A stretch of 64,000 bases of DNA from Prostheceraeus crozeri (GCA_907163375.1 CAJQUW010006395.1:372001-436000); one strand, 5' to 3'; positions 1 to 11,072 are shown, counted from the first letter of the stretch. Made by a program: numbers and translations. The notes: generated by a model not told the origin, from the letters alone.

Positions 1-378
1 CAACTCAAGACACGAACTTCAGAGTTACAGAGATTTCCTCTTTCATTGACTTTGTTATTCCACAGCAATCAGATTTTTGATTCACATCCTATTTCTTCCA
101 TTTTTTCTTCCTTTCAGGTCATTTACTATCAATGCTATTGGTTGTATGTAACCCTTTACTAACTGTTGCATAGCTCCTTATCTTCTCTTGCTATAGTTTT
201 GTATCTTTTGTATATTTTTTTATATATCTCTTGATGTGAATTTCAAATTTATTCTGTAAATCATTCACTCACTGCCTGATGATAGCTACAGATTGTAGCA
301 GAAATATATTGCACTAATTAGCAATTATAGATGATATCTACCAATTTAGCCTACTTGGCTCTTTCCAATCTCTAAAAA
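1..378 (+). mobile_element. Penelope-like element leader (fragment)
   Basis: AT-rich stretch carrying a hammerhead-like motif at 273-313 followed by a block near 340-375 (ACTTGGC, TTTCCAAT, CTAAAA) that is repeated downstream of the second hammerhead-like motif of this window (minus strand, 3870-4067). Penelope-like retroelements are known to carry hammerhead ribozymes in their terminal repeats, and Penelope-like RT and GIY-YIG pieces occur in this same window at 46-49 kb. I infer that this is the leader of such an element. Its left boundary lies outside the window or is not visible. Confidence 0.4.
273..313 (+). ncRNA. hammerhead ribozyme-like motif
   Basis: CTGATGA at 276-282, then a hairpin with arms GCTACA and TGTAGC around a GAT loop (stem II), then GAAA at 301-304, then ATATAT as a minimal stem III and a U-U cleavage position. 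TGC before the core pairs with GCA after it (short stem I). All core blocks of a type I hammerhead are in order, but one extra U follows CTGATGA and stem II has one bulged A, so self-cleavage is uncertain. Confidence 0.4.
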
Positions 379-519
379 ATGTTTCAAGTTGATCTTACTC
401 ATCGTGAAAAAGCTAGGTTATTGGATGGTTACATCAGAGGTTATCTCTTCGAAAGAGAATTCCTGAATTTTGTAGAGACTGGTGCCATGTCCAGTGGCGG
501 CGCCATGCGTTTCTGTTAG
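379..519 (+). CDS. short ORF after the Penelope-like leader, 46 aa
   Basis: ATG at 379 opens a 46-codon frame with an in-frame stop three codons upstream, so the start is the first possible one. The product is charged and helical-looking (THREKARLLDGYIRGYLFER) and ends in a Gly/Ser-rich tail. It sits directly behind the hammerhead-like leader, where a Penelope-like ORF would begin, so it could be the broken N-terminus of such an ORF. The sequence CAGTGGCGGCGCCATG at about 492 looks like the end of another DNA element that may have truncated it. No domain was recognised. Confidence 0.25.
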   Translation: MFQVDLTHREKARLLDGYIRGYLFEREFLNFVETGAMSSGGAMRFC

Positions 520-1681
520 ATCATGCTAATTACATTTTAGTACAAATCTGGGCACTAAACCGAAGAGTATTGAAATCACCGAACTTAAATCCACAGAAGT
601 ACTGAAATACGTATTATGCACTATTATGATGAAATATCAATATCAATAAAGGACGCGACACGCGGCCAAATTTAGAGAGTCATTCTACAGCTGGTAGTTG
701 ACGGGTTACGCTTCATCTGGATGATGGACTTTTGTCTTTTGTCAGCTGAGACAGACTATCTAGGTATCACTCGAGTGTGCAATATCGACGGTGATGAACA
801 TCGACTGTGGGAATGGCAAGGCTGCCCACGGCGACTGATAGCTAGTCAACATAGTTCCTGCACCAAAATCGTTACTCGGGTCGCTTCTGTCTCAGGGGCG
901 ACCGTACAGGAACTTTGTCAGACTAACAAATCTCCAATATTGTCATTCAAACATTGAAATTTGCTTGTCACTAACAACCACTATCTAACACTGCTTCTGT
1001 GCGAGCGCCCAGGTTGCGAGTGCGCACTGACGGTTTGCTGTGTTCCTTCGTATTAAAGTGGGTACAGTAAAACAAGAAAATTATCCTGCAAACCAAGTTG
1101 CGCCATTTCATCGATTTCTTATTAATGAACCTAAGACATCAATTTGGATCAAGGGCATTCCTCGAACTAATTTCATTCGGACTGCATGTTTTCTTTTCAC
1201 TTCAATGATGATAATTATAAAACCGAATCACCCGATGTCCACATTCTCCGCTAGGACATTAGGACTACCTTTGGCATGTGAATTATCATTTTTATAATCG
1301 TGAAAGGTAAAATGCAAATTTTCAAAATTCATTGCCAAAGACGTATAACATATGAATTCTAATTGGTCGCTTTAATTTTACTATTGATACTATCAGCACT
1401 TGCTGACTGCATGACTATTTTAATTGACTCATTATGTGGTAAAGAAACCTCTATGTGAATTCTACACACTTTCACTTCCAAAGAAGTTAATTTGGAAAAA
1501 TAAAATAAAAGGAAAATAAAAGGTATGGCCAAGCTTCTAAAACAAACATATGTTAGCCTTCTTTCATCATGACTGTAATTAAATGTATTCTGCCTTTAAT
1601 CATTTTCTCCACGATGAATGTAATTTAATTGCCCCAAATGCATTTGTCTTCAATTGACAAAGCAGCTCTTAGATGGATGTG
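520..1681. other. no gene recognised
   Basis: Holds a GC-richer part (about 640-1040) and one 78-codon open frame at 721-957 with no recognisable domain, signal or repeat. I see nothing here that supports a gene. Confidence 0.4.
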
Positions 1682-2092
1682 CACTGTAAACCGTTGACTA
1701 ACAATTGCCAGACATTTATCCTACAAAATCTGTTTTGTCGATCATCGTTAATTCTTGTAGGATGATTGCCACTGAACACCTACAATATCTGACAAAAAGC
1801 GACAAAATGAATAGCAATGAATTATAGCTTTATCAAAATTGTAGGTAATTAACTAAATTATGTCAAAATAAATCATGGTTTTGCCACACAATAATACAGA
1901 TTGCCCAAAAGTCAAGCAATCACTAATCGGAAAAATCAATCAATGTTCAACAGTTTTTGTTTAGTTAATTTACATGCAAGGCATCTGTTTCGATGTCGGT
2001 GGAGAGCCTATCGCAGGATATTGGAGGTGACAATCGTCGGTTGATTTTGTCAGTAATTTTGTGGGATAATTGTTGGTCTACAGTTTACAGTG
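1682..2092. mobile_element. MITE, CACTGTAAA-type ends, TA-type target, copy 1
   Basis: Starts CACTGTAAACC and ends GTTTACAGTG, an inverted repeat. The body matches 60849-61279 almost throughout (411 versus 431 bp). The flanks are TG and CG here, probably decayed TA. No coding capacity. The CACTG ends with a TA duplication would suit a non-autonomous element driven by a Tc1/mariner-like or EnSpm-like transposase; which one is not settled. Confidence 0.75.
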
Positions 2093-2689
2093 CGCGCATG
2101 TGATATAGCGGATTAGATATGCCGTATGGCATTTTTCGATGAAGTGGAGGTGTTAGTCCTGCAACTCATCAAATGAGTACTACAATGAATGCGAATTAAG
2201 TACTGTGCTTTCGAACCCAAAGGGTTCTAAAATGAGTACTGATAATTTCGCACTCAAAGAGTACTTGAGTTTGGGACTCATCTCTCAGTCGTAGTAGGTA
2301 CTCAGGTTCAGTACTCTTTTTAGTACTCATTTGGGATTTTATGAATAAAGTGTAGTACAGTGTTAGTGAACTGTGAAAGTTTGGAAAATGCTGGTATATA
2401 TTAGCAGTTATCAAAGAGAAATATGAAATGGTCAATCCTTTTGTTTAGATTATTTGGTAAACTACTTCACTACAAATGTTGGAAGATGACAAAACTAACT
2501 ACACACTCCGTCAACAGTGGCACTGGCCCAGAGTAAGCCAAATATGAAAACGAGACACAGCACCAATGAAGAATTTACTTCACGTAGTTTTTAATACGAG
2601 ACACAGTTCCTAACTCACGATGAAATGGCAGTTGTTCAGGTCTGCTCCCATTTTTCAACTGCGGATGCAACTTAATACTTAATTGCTCT
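2093..2689. other. no gene recognised
   Basis: AT-rich sequence with a run of imperfect GAGTACT-type words around 2170-2330 (for example GAGTACTACAATG, GAGTACTGATAAT, GAGTACTTGAG). A 79-codon minus-strand frame here merely reads through them and is not supported as a gene. Confidence 0.4.
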
Positions 2690-2925
2690 ATTTATTTTTT
2701 AACTAAGCATCTTATTACGTAAGTTTTGGTATCTTCAGCTTTTCCTAATATGTCAGAATGATTCTCAGTCTCATCGGAATTCGTGGTGACGAATGGTAGC
2801 ACCTTGACTCAATGTGAGTAAAAAATTATGTCTAATGGCATTTTAGCTTTCATTTCACAATCTCGTAGGACGGCGAAAACTTTTGTAGAATCGCGCGAGA
2901 TTTTCGCGAAGTATGTATTAGCACA
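2690..2925. repeat. old dispersed repeat, copy 1
   Basis: Matches the two outer parts of 26605-27170: blocks around TAAGCATCTTA, ATCGGAATTC, AGCACC and GAGTAAAAAATTAT occur in the same order. In the second copy the two halves are separated by about 370 bp of another repeat. Aligned by eye, so the boundaries are approximate. Confidence 0.45.
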
Positions 2926-3589
2926 TAAAGATACCTATCATATAAGAAGTAAGGTCAAGTCATCATGAAGGCATTGCTATTCATCTATTATTATAGTAAG
3001 TAGCATGCGTAGTAACTTTAAGACACTAATTTTTTAGCGGATGTCGAAATTTGGTAATTGATGCAAAATGTCAAGTCAGCCGAATTAGCAACAAGTTTAA
3101 ATGTTGAAAAATGTAAAAGATCTAAAGAATTAATTGCACTTTTCACTGGGTGACAGAAGTTAACTTGCGGCTCAGTTCATCTGCACATCACTAGACACAT
3201 TAAATCGCTCAATCGAGGAAGTGCTAAACATCACAGCCGTGAACTCCGTCACAAATTTTGCCGTTGCAATGGATAATTTGACAATGTTGACGATTGTCAT
3301 CTGTTATGGGGTTTCATTCAAAATGTTTTGAGGAAAGTCTTGCTTTGTTCCAATAATCGCCATGGTCGAGGGAAAATCTAGTATGCTTATCTTTGCTCAC
3401 CTTTACCGGCCATTAATCCCAATTTCTCCAGAGTGGGCCGTATCGTCCTCCTTCATTTAACGTGACCAAGGGCCAGATTGTGGACTTTCCTTTTCGTCCC
3501 AAATCCTTCTCAATGACCGTTTTCCATGACAGGGGTGGACGACTTCTTATTCATCTGTCACATGTTTGTTAATGCAGGACTGCTAGAGT
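2926..3589. other. no gene recognised
   Basis: No long frame and no repeat was identified. The last 150 bp may be the 3' untranslated tail of the RTE-like LINE fragment that follows on the minus strand. Confidence 0.35.
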
Positions 3590-3869
3590 TATTTGATTGT
3601 CCTATCTTCTTCTGAAGTGGCCGCGCCATGTAAGCCGCTTATACTCCATGAATCTGTTGATGGCTGGACCTCTCATCTTGCGCCGAATTCTTGACTCGGT
3701 CTCGGAGGTTAAACCTTGCCATCGCCTGAGCATCTTGATTTCGGTCACCATCAACCTTTGTGTATCGTTCTTCCTCGGTGACCAACACTCTCCTCCAGAG
3801 ATCATTGTCGGTTGCATCATGGCCTCGTAGATCTTTGATTTCAGTTTGAGAGGAACTCCTGTCAGTTGC

Positions 3870-4067
3870 ATGTAGAAAATGCTTTGACCGTGCATTATAA
3901 AATAATTAGAAAATCTGGGAATAGGCCAAGTGGTTAAATTGATAGAAAATATAAAAAATGTATGAATTAGAAAAATTATTACAAACTCCGATACGTATTT
4001 CATTGACCACCGGTCAATATCATCAGGGAGTATAAACACTTGGCCTATTTCCAGATTTTCTAATTAT
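3870..4067 (-). mobile_element. 198-bp insert with hammerhead-like motif and inverted arms
   Basis: Flanked by the 11-bp direct repeat CTGTCAGTTGC (3859-3869 and 4068-4078). Removing the insert and one repeat restores the RTE-like LINE sequence, so this is an insertion with target duplication. Two arms of about 31 bp (3901-3933 and 4038-4067) are inverted copies of each other and enclose a hammerhead-like motif. Its 3' part resembles the leader at 340-375, so it is related to Penelope-like terminal repeats or to the small ribozyme-bearing retroelements called retrozymes. Confidence 0.65.
3985..4031 (-). ncRNA. hammerhead ribozyme-like motif with stem I
   Basis: Read on the minus strand: ACTCC (stem I, 5' side), CTGATGA, one U, ATTGACC / GGT loop / GGTCAAT (7-bp stem II), GAAA, the palindromic stem III TACGTA closed by U and C (cleavage after UC), then GGAGT (stem I, 3' side, pairs fully with ACTCC). 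Every type I hammerhead element is present; the single departure is one extra U between CTGATGA and stem II. The self-complementary stem III is the kind that allows dimeric hammerheads in Penelope-like elements. Confidence 0.6.
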
Positions 4068-4283
4068 CTGTCAGTTGCCTTCAACGTTTCCATCCTACTT
4101 GTATGGGATTTTTGATGTCCTGTTCGTAAGATGATGTTTCGTCTAAATTAAACCTCTTAACTGAGCGGGGTTCCATCCAGTTGGATTTCACCACTCCTCA
4201 ATCCAACTACGTATAACCAAGACCTTTTCCATCCCGAAGCAGAAAATCTATTGTGTAAACATTAAATGAATTATATACCTATA

Positions 4284-5135
4284 CATAGAGTGGGGATACA
4301 TAGGTAGAGTGTCGACTCAAAAAAGTATCTGTATACAGTGAAATCTTTTATATCAAAAGATTCAGTTTTTTGGGGAGATTACGTTTCTGAGGTGCAAAAA
4401 ATCATTTGGGCAGTTTTTAAAAAGTCAAATTTTTGCAAATTTATATATTACCAACATGAAGCCACCTTGCAAGTAGTATGAAACATGTTAAATATCAAAA
4501 GGAAGAATGTGTGCTAACAAGCATCCTAACTAAGCGGAAATTTTGCTGATCATCAAGGAAATTTCATGAACCGCATCATAATGTAGGTCTTTAGGAAAAA
4601 GTCGAGATCTGATTGTGCTTTCTTGGCTGAAATTTCAAGTTTCTAATTCAATTTTCATCGCATGATTTTATGATTCACTAAATTTACATCTCATTTCTTG
4701 AATCTGAATAGTAATGTGGACCCATTCACACATTTTAAAGTTAATTGAAATCTTTGTCTCTGATTATGATATTTTGCGCTCATTCAGTGGCAGTTGTTTG
4801 TGATATGATCACGCATAAGAAAATACTCTTGAGGTTGAGGATGAAGGCAATAGCAACCTATCGAATTGCTATTTTAACAAACATTACCTCTCCAAGGCTG
4901 CCATGAGTCATGACACTGACAATATGTAAAATACTATCATTCCTTCTGCATTACTATCATGATCACTCAATGCCATGGTTAGTTCTTCAAAACTGCAAAC
5001 ATTTGCATATTTTGATAACATTTGATAACAATATCCAATTGTATTCACCTCCATTTCGTTAAATAAAATCGAAAGTGTATACACATTGGGGATTTAATAA
5101 ATGCGGAGTTGCTACTCTACCTAATACAATATATA
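4284..5135. mobile_element. hAT-like MITE, CATAGAG-type ends, copy 1
   Basis: Left end CATAGAGTGGGGATA followed by GGTAGAGTGTCGACTC; right end GGAGTTGCTACTCTACC. About 850 bp, matching 23491-24329 (same orientation) and 50267-51116 (opposite orientation) over its length. The right terminus is diverged, so no clean target duplication can be read for this copy. No coding capacity. Confidence 0.7.
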
Positions 5136-5213
5136 GGTAATACGTATGGCCCATATATGTGCGTGATATGGGCCATATACAATGGCCAATATAGTACTTA
5201 CTGTATGGACCTA

Positions 5214-6181
5214 CACTGTAAATCGCTCAATACCAATCACATACGAAGGATGCATACCAAAATATTTTTTTGTTATATTTCCGTATTCTCTTGGTACATA
5301 TTTGTATGCTTTTCGTGTGCTTTACATACTAAAGACATGCCAGCACAATGTTAAAGGAAAGCATCAATGATTTCTAATATATGTTGATTTAAGGCTTTTT
5401 GTCAATAAAGATCGCACTAATGTTGCTACTGTTTTGTAAGTAGTAAGATAATGACATTTAATAGTCAAACTTACAATACTGAATTCGATTGTAATACATG
5501 TAGGTCTGAGGCATTTCATGAATAACCAATAAGCATTCAACCATCAACAATTATGCATTATGTAATTTTGAAATAATGCATATTATCAATCCGAAATAAA
5601 AACACATTATAATTCATGAACGCAAAAATAGTTTGAGATATATAAGTCAACATGGTTGCTCGGAAAATATCGTTTTATTGAAATGATTTTTATCAACTTA
5701 GTTCATGGAAATCAGCTAATTATGAGTCTTGTGAATGCCATAAGACAAGTAGCAGCGATGACATGCGGCATTACTTTAACAATAATTCCAATCTAGTTAA
5801 ATACCACACTTTTACAAAGAAACATTCACGACTGGTATGACTGGTGGATGTTATTTGACAGTAGTATGCAATATAACTTATTTTTTGCCATGTGACTTAA
5901 AGCTCTTCATACTAAACACATACCAATGAGGACGAATTTGCATCGGGTCTCGTATATAAAACATATCAGCAATTCGTATTTAATTGTAAAACAGACAATC
6001 ACAGATAGAATAGTTCGTATCGCTACATACCAATCACATACGAAAGTAAGTGAGATGTAGTATGAAAAACATACCAGATCTCTGTAAACATACGAGAATC
6101 TCGTATCAGATGTTGGTTTCAAATTGTATGTGATTTTGGTATATGTTTGTATGTAATTTTCGTATCCAGAGGTTTACAGTC
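5214..6181. mobile_element. MITE, CACTGTAAA-type ends, 1-kb form, copy 1
   Basis: Starts CACTGTAAATCGCTCAATAC and ends GGTTTACAGTC, flanked by TA on both sides (5212-5213, 6182-6183). The whole 968 bp matches 19155-20150 in the opposite orientation. Internally it is rich in short words ATACGAA and GGTATGT on both strands. Short open frames inside are not genes. Confidence 0.75.
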
Positions 6182-6734
6182 TATGCGTATACCAGGTTCT
6201 GAGATGCATCAATATCCGGGTGTGGGGGGCGATTCACAAATTAAGCTTCTATATATTGTTTCAAGTGACATAGAGTTCAGGGCACATTTCATGTGTGAAG
6301 TTTCTGACAAAGGCATCCACTTCATCCAGCTCCCTCGTCTTCTCAATATGAATTTTAATGTCGCCAATTTCAATCGATTTTTGAAAATGCTGAAGACTGT
6401 CGAAATTTCGCTATAAATTACCTTGTACTGAGAAGTCACAAGCACAAAAAAGTAATTGATAAGATCGATTGGTACATGGGAAACAACTCAATCACACATT
6501 ATTGAAAAATGTGATGGTCTTTCCTTCAAAATCAACTATGTATCCGTAAAATGGCATTCTACAGCTGACATCATACAGATGGAGGACGATCTGGAGATAC
6601 CGAATGAATTTAAATGATAATGAAGGACGCAAATGTGCCTACTAAATTGGGTCATGAGGCTACTGTAGAAGAATAATGCGCAGCATTATTGCATAATTCT
6701 TTCTAAATAATTGCATCTTTGTTCGTTGAGCCTG
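6182..6734. other. no gene recognised
   Basis: Two overlapping frames of 78-89 codons on opposite strands, neither with a recognisable motif. Nothing supported. Confidence 0.35.
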
Positions 6735-6744
6735 TTGCTGTAGA

Positions 6745-7134
6745 TTGCCTTCTCATTTTGAAAAGCCTAGTGGCATCGAGTATAATTTTGTCAAATTTTA
6801 TCAACCAGAAGTGAGCTATCTTTTGTGTGCATATATACCACCAGGCCTAAATGTTACAACCTATACAAATTTTCGTCTACATATCTGTAAAGTATTTGAT
6901 CATGTTTTGTCAGCAACTCCAAATTCCGAACTTTTTGTTTGCGGAGATTTCAATAGATATGACTTTTCTTTTCTGGATTTGGAATTTCATTTAGCCAACA
7001 TTGTTGACTTTACAACCTTTCAAAATGCCACTTTGGATAAGTTTTTTTGCGATTCTAATGATATTGACGTATTTAATGCTTACTGTATGCCGCCTTTGGG
7101 TAAGTGCGAGTCAAGAAACGTTTACTTTACATAA
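6745..7134 (+). pseudogene. LINE ORF2, endonuclease part
   Basis: Encodes the C-terminal half of an AP-like (APE-type) endonuclease: a CGDFN motif at about residue 66, then the conserved LDK-F region, then PPLG where the catalytic SDH normally follows. In the sister copy at 39-42 kb the same place reads PPFGESDH. The frame is lost just before SDH and the reading continues in another frame from about 7100. The N-terminal half of the domain is missing because the element is 5'-truncated. Confidence 0.7.
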
Positions 7135-8112
7135 AGTGTACGACTTGAGAAAGTCAAATGTAAATGTTTTTTGCCAAAAGTTTTCAACAATTGACTGGTC
7201 TATCATGAACTCACACGAGGATGTAAATGACAGCGTCAATATTTTTTACAAAGACTTTATGATTGCTATGTCTACAATTCCTGTTTCATGTGTTCGAATT
7301 ACAAAGAAGACTAAACCATGGATTATTCCCATTGTACGCAATTTGATAAACAAACGTTGGAAAGCATTTAAAGAAAATGACTTTGTGTTGCACAACCATT
7401 ATAAACAGAAAGTGAAAAAAGAGATATTCAAATCAAAAGTTATTTGGAGCAAGAAAATGAAGTCTACTAGCAAAGGAATGTGGTCAGCAGTCAACGAAAT
7501 TCGAGGAAACAACCAGACTAATTCTGTTAATCGCATTGTTTCACTTTTCAGTGATGTATACGAAGCTGTCGAGTATTTGAACTGTCTATTTAAGGAGTGT
7601 TTTTCTGAGAGAAATAATGTAAATGTGCCGATATCTACGTCTAATCCAACTCGGATACCTTTTGTCAATTTTTGCAATGTTGATGATGTAAGACGAGCTC
7701 TCCGTAATTTGCGTACCAACAAAGCCACAGGAAGTGATCGAATTCCATCTATCTTACTAAAAGTGTCTGCTGATTTCATTTGTATCCCTCTGGCCTATAT
7801 ATTCAATGCATCTTTTCGCAATGCTCAGTTTCCGAATGTATGGAAAATAGCCGATTTATCTCCTGTCCCAAAGTCTACACCTGTAAAGACGGATGAGGTC
7901 AGACCTATCTCACTTTTGCCTGTTTTGAGCACGATATTTGAAAAGCTCATTCTTGATTATTACTACGAAAGTTTCATGAAAGTTTATGATAATCGTCAAT
8001 TTGCATATCGGAGAAAATCATCCACAACTTGCGCCCTCATTAGCATTCATGACCAAATTGTTAGATTACTGGATGATTCTAATGTAGTTACAAATTCGTT
8101 TTGTCTGTTTTG
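7100..8112 (+). pseudogene. LINE ORF2, linker and N-terminal reverse transcriptase
   Basis: Continues ORF2: the linker region (KPWIIPIVRNLINKRWKAF), then the start of the RT domain with RTNKATGSDRIPSILLK, WKIADLSPVPK, VRPISLLP and the FAYRRKSSTTCALI block. The frame ends at 8112, just before the expected F-D-x-x-x-AFD motif; the next stretch still reads SKAF-like in another frame. The region is open for about 340 codons, so decay is modest. Confidence 0.75.
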
Positions 8113-8166
8113 ATATTAGTAAAGCATTCGAAAGTGTCCCCCATGACTTATAGCTTCAAAGGATAA

Positions 8167-8979
8167 TTGAACTTGATTTTCCCGAGTGCAACAAGTTTGT
8201 TTGTAAATTGGTTGTCCAGCTATTTGTATGAGAGGAAACAGCGTGTTCAATTGGGAAATGTTCTCAGTTCTGTCACTAACGTAACTAGTGGAGTGCCACA
8301 AGGATCAGTTTTAGGTCCTCATCTTTTTTTGATGTTCATGTCAACTTTTTCTGTATCTTCAACACAGACTACTATTGTTAAGTATGCAGACGATATTACC
8401 ATGGTGATTCCTGTGTTAAGAAATGCATCTGACGATCTTTGTATTATGGATGAAGAGATACTTAACTTTAAAACATGGTGCTATGTGAATCGTATGACTA
8501 TTAACTGTACTAAGTCAAAAGTATTGAACATAAATTTTTCAATGTCTCCAATCTCTCCTGTTTCGTCACTCGAGAATGTAAAGGTTCTTAAAGTTTTGGG
8601 ACTGTATTTTAATGATAGATTGACGTGGACAAACCATTTTGATTATGTTATTTCTGTTCTTTCTAAACGCCTCTATGCTTTACGTTTACTGAAATGCCTG
8701 TTGACTCACGACGAGATGGTAACCGTTCTCTTCAGCATGTTTCAATCAGTGATGGACTATGCTTCACCGGTCTTTATCAACCCCGGAAAGACGCTAGATT
8801 TAAAACTTTACCGTATCTGCAAGCGTGCTTTTTATATAATTCATGGGAGAGAAGTCAAAGAGTGTACAAGATGTAATATACTTGATTTTGGGAATAGAAG
8901 AGCTGCACTTGCAATGCGCATCTTCATGAACGCGAAAAACGACTTTGAACAGATTTTAAATGACTTAATTCCTTCTTAG
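8167..8979 (+). pseudogene. LINE ORF2, C-terminal reverse transcriptase
   Basis: Carries SGVPQGSVLGP, then the catalytic YADDI at about 8383-8397, then the thumb region (VLKVLGLYFNDRLTW, LYALRLLKCLLTHDEM) and the C-terminal end, stopping at 8979. About 200 bp of 3' untranslated sequence with an AATAAA near 9152 follow before the (ATT)n tail. The two Asp of YADD are intact, but the domain is split from its N-terminal part. Confidence 0.8.
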
Positions 8980-9178
8980 TCTGACTTCAGTGATCGAATT
9001 CTTTTACCTTATGTTAAAGTGGACGGAGACTTAATGGTTTTATTTTTCAATGTACGAAGTTATATAATGAAAGCTTGTGACACAATTATTGCTTATGTTA
9101 ACGACTATTGTACCTCCTACGATTCTCATTTGGAGGTTTTGTATTTTTTGATCAATAAACGCATATTATTATTATAAT

Positions 9179-9827
9179 TCTTGAATTTCCAATAATCTAT
9201 TCGATGTCTATAGTATAGTAGATGACCATGATATGATAATTGTTGCAGTTCATCAGACGTTATGCCTTCAGACCTGAGAACGAAGTATTTTTTCAGAAAT
9301 GGTCATGAATTAGATTTTCCAGAGGGCTAGATTCAGTGATTTTTTGAAAAGCTTCTAGAAATGCTGAAATGAAAAGTCACAAGAGCGTGAGCTGAAAATT
9401 TTTGCCTTCGGAGGTCCGCCTCATAAATTGGACAGGGGCCGAATCACCTGCACTCTCCCCCGATATGGATGGATCAATTCTTTGCTACAACTTATTTGAG
9501 AGACATGGTGAACTTTCAGAAGTTAGCGGGACCTATTTCATATGATTCGTTTTTTACTCCACGGGATGAAATGAAATACTACTGTCAAGATCGCTCTGGG
9601 ACAGTAATTTCAAGACTGTCAATATCATTTCAAGGAAGCATTAGATTAAGAACGACGAAAATCATCGGGTATCCGCAGATTGACTTCAAAGTTGTTCATA
9701 TCAATAAAAGTTGAAGAGAAGCATTGTCACAATCAACATCGTCCTTTGCATCTTATTTATCGAACACTTTTTTTACTTTCATTGAAAACTGCTTCAAAGG
9801 GAACTGAGCTTATACCTAAAACGACGT
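9179..9827. other. no gene recognised
   Basis: An open frame of 81 codons at 9469-9714 has no recognisable motif. No repeat or RNA gene was identified. Confidence 0.35.
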
Positions 9828-10251
9828 GGTACTTCTATTCTTCCCCCCCCACACACACACACATCTCTGTTGTTGACACCCGTGAGCATTGCATCGACAA
9901 GGATCTTCTCTTTCTCCTAAGGGCAGCCTCACTACTGTCGCAAAAGCATTGAGTATGTAAAATTCTTCTGGCTGGTAGAACATTTACAGACTCAGAATTA
10001 AACAACTGCTCGTCACTCTTTTGTCTGTAGACAGCAATCCCACGAAGTTCATGACCACAGCTGTACCTTGAATTCTTACCTGTATTCTTTTACAGCTGTA
10101 ACTTCAGCCCAGGGCTAAGTAAGACTTCTCAGTACTGTCACTCAGTGACAGATCAAGTCAATTCTAAATCCAATGTGACTACGTTTGCCGAAATTCGGTG
10201 AATTTGGAAAAATTGGAAAATGTGAGGTTGGGGAAGTATAGCAGTAATGCC
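9828..10251. mobile_element. MITE, GGTACTTCTATTCT-type ends, copy a
   Basis: Bounded by a perfect 8-bp target duplication AACGACGT (9820-9827 and 10252-10259). Starts GGTACTTCTATTCTTCCCC and ends in a diverged inverted copy. The body matches 20828-21239 and 31239-31635 in the opposite orientation. Contains an (AC)n run at 9850-9863. The 8-bp duplication points to a hAT-like or similar transposase supplied in trans. Confidence 0.8.
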
Positions 10252-10439
10252 AACGACGTTTTCAATGAACGCCTGCGAGCCCCTATGCAAGAGAATATCT
10301 AGCATTGCTAGGGTAAATTAACAATGCCCAACAATAGTTTAATGTTCAGAGGAAACAACAAAGCTCGCATTCCCCAAAGTTTCATACAATTAATATTAAA
10401 GGACTTGAACGGATGGGCACATTGAAAACAACATCTTCT

Positions 10440-10715
10440 CGTGAGCACGTACTGTTGTGACGATGAAACCCAAACGAAAGCGGTTTACAATGCATGGAAC
10501 TTGATTGTTTATCTGAAGTTGACCAGAATAGATATTGATTCAAGGTCGCAGCACGAACTAAGTTAGATCATGAATAATGAATGAAAAGCTTAGAATTACA
10601 CACGTGACTGATGCTATAGCCCATATGATTGACAAGTACTTCTAAGTGAAAATGCACACGATTTTTCCGTTCTAGAGATTTTATTATCATTATGGTAATT
10701 ATAAAATCATTTTGA
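10440..10715. repeat. dispersed repeat downstream of channel gene 1
   Basis: Matches 26740-26960 in order and orientation (for example ATCTGAAGTTGA, GTGACTGATGCTA, AAGTGAAAATGCACACGAT versus ATCTAAAGTTGA, GTGACTGATTCTA, ATGTGAAAATGCGTGCGAT). Both copies lie about 0.4-0.6 kb beyond the stop codon of a minus-strand DEG/ENaC gene. The second copy interrupts an older repeat, so it behaves as a mobile element rather than as shared 3' UTR. Confidence 0.5.
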
Positions 10716-11072
10716 TGTGACAGCGTGTATGATGTCCCCTTACGAAATACAGTCAGTGTTAACCATTGGAAGTTGCCACCGTTTGTTGACCACTGGAAGC
10801 TGCCATTGTTTAAGCACCGTTGTTATGACAACGCATGTCCATGACACAACACTTTTTTCAATTTGCATATCCCTTCTAAACCTTTTTCAATATTGTCAAA
10901 GTTTTAACAGAAGTGGCTTTTGTAGTTGTAAATATTTGTTGTTAGGTTTGACCACTGGTTTACAGCGTCCCAATAGTCACAAATTGACAGGAATATGAAG
11001 TTATATGTATTGAAATTGAAAAAGACTGACACGATCGCATCTTGCTCATAGTGTAATTGCAAATCTGTCATT

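Larger units (their letters stand above)
3590..4255 (-). mobile_element. RTE-like LINE, C-terminal fragment of ORF2
   Basis: Read on the minus strand, the segment 3602-3858 encodes the C-terminal region that follows the RT domain in RTE-like LINEs: LKSKIYEAMMQP, then GGECW, then EIKMLRRWQG, then a basic end WRGHFRRR before the stop at 3602. Weaker homology of the same region (GWK, DGTPLS) continues to about 4255. The copy is cut to its 3' part and is interrupted by a 198-bp insert at 3870-4067. The 145-codon frame over 3602-4039 runs through that insert by chance. Confidence 0.7.
6735..9178 (+). mobile_element. CR1/L2-like LINE, 5'-truncated
   Basis: Begins inside the endonuclease domain and ends in an (ATT)n-type tail just after GATCAATAAACGCATATTATT. 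A second copy in the opposite orientation at 39169-42000 ends the same way (GATCAATAAAACG then ATT repeats), so both belong to one family. A simple-repeat tail rather than poly(A), and the RT words FAYRRKSSTTCALI and GVPQGSVLGP, fit the CR1/L2 group. The reading frame is broken at least twice, so the copy is dead. Confidence 0.85.

Noticed and set aside
721-957. 78-codon open frame
   Set aside because: No motif, signal or repeat, and no splice context that can be supported.
3602-4039. 145-codon frame as a host gene
   Set aside because: Its C-terminal half is the RTE-like LINE and its N-terminal part reads through the ribozyme-bearing insert.
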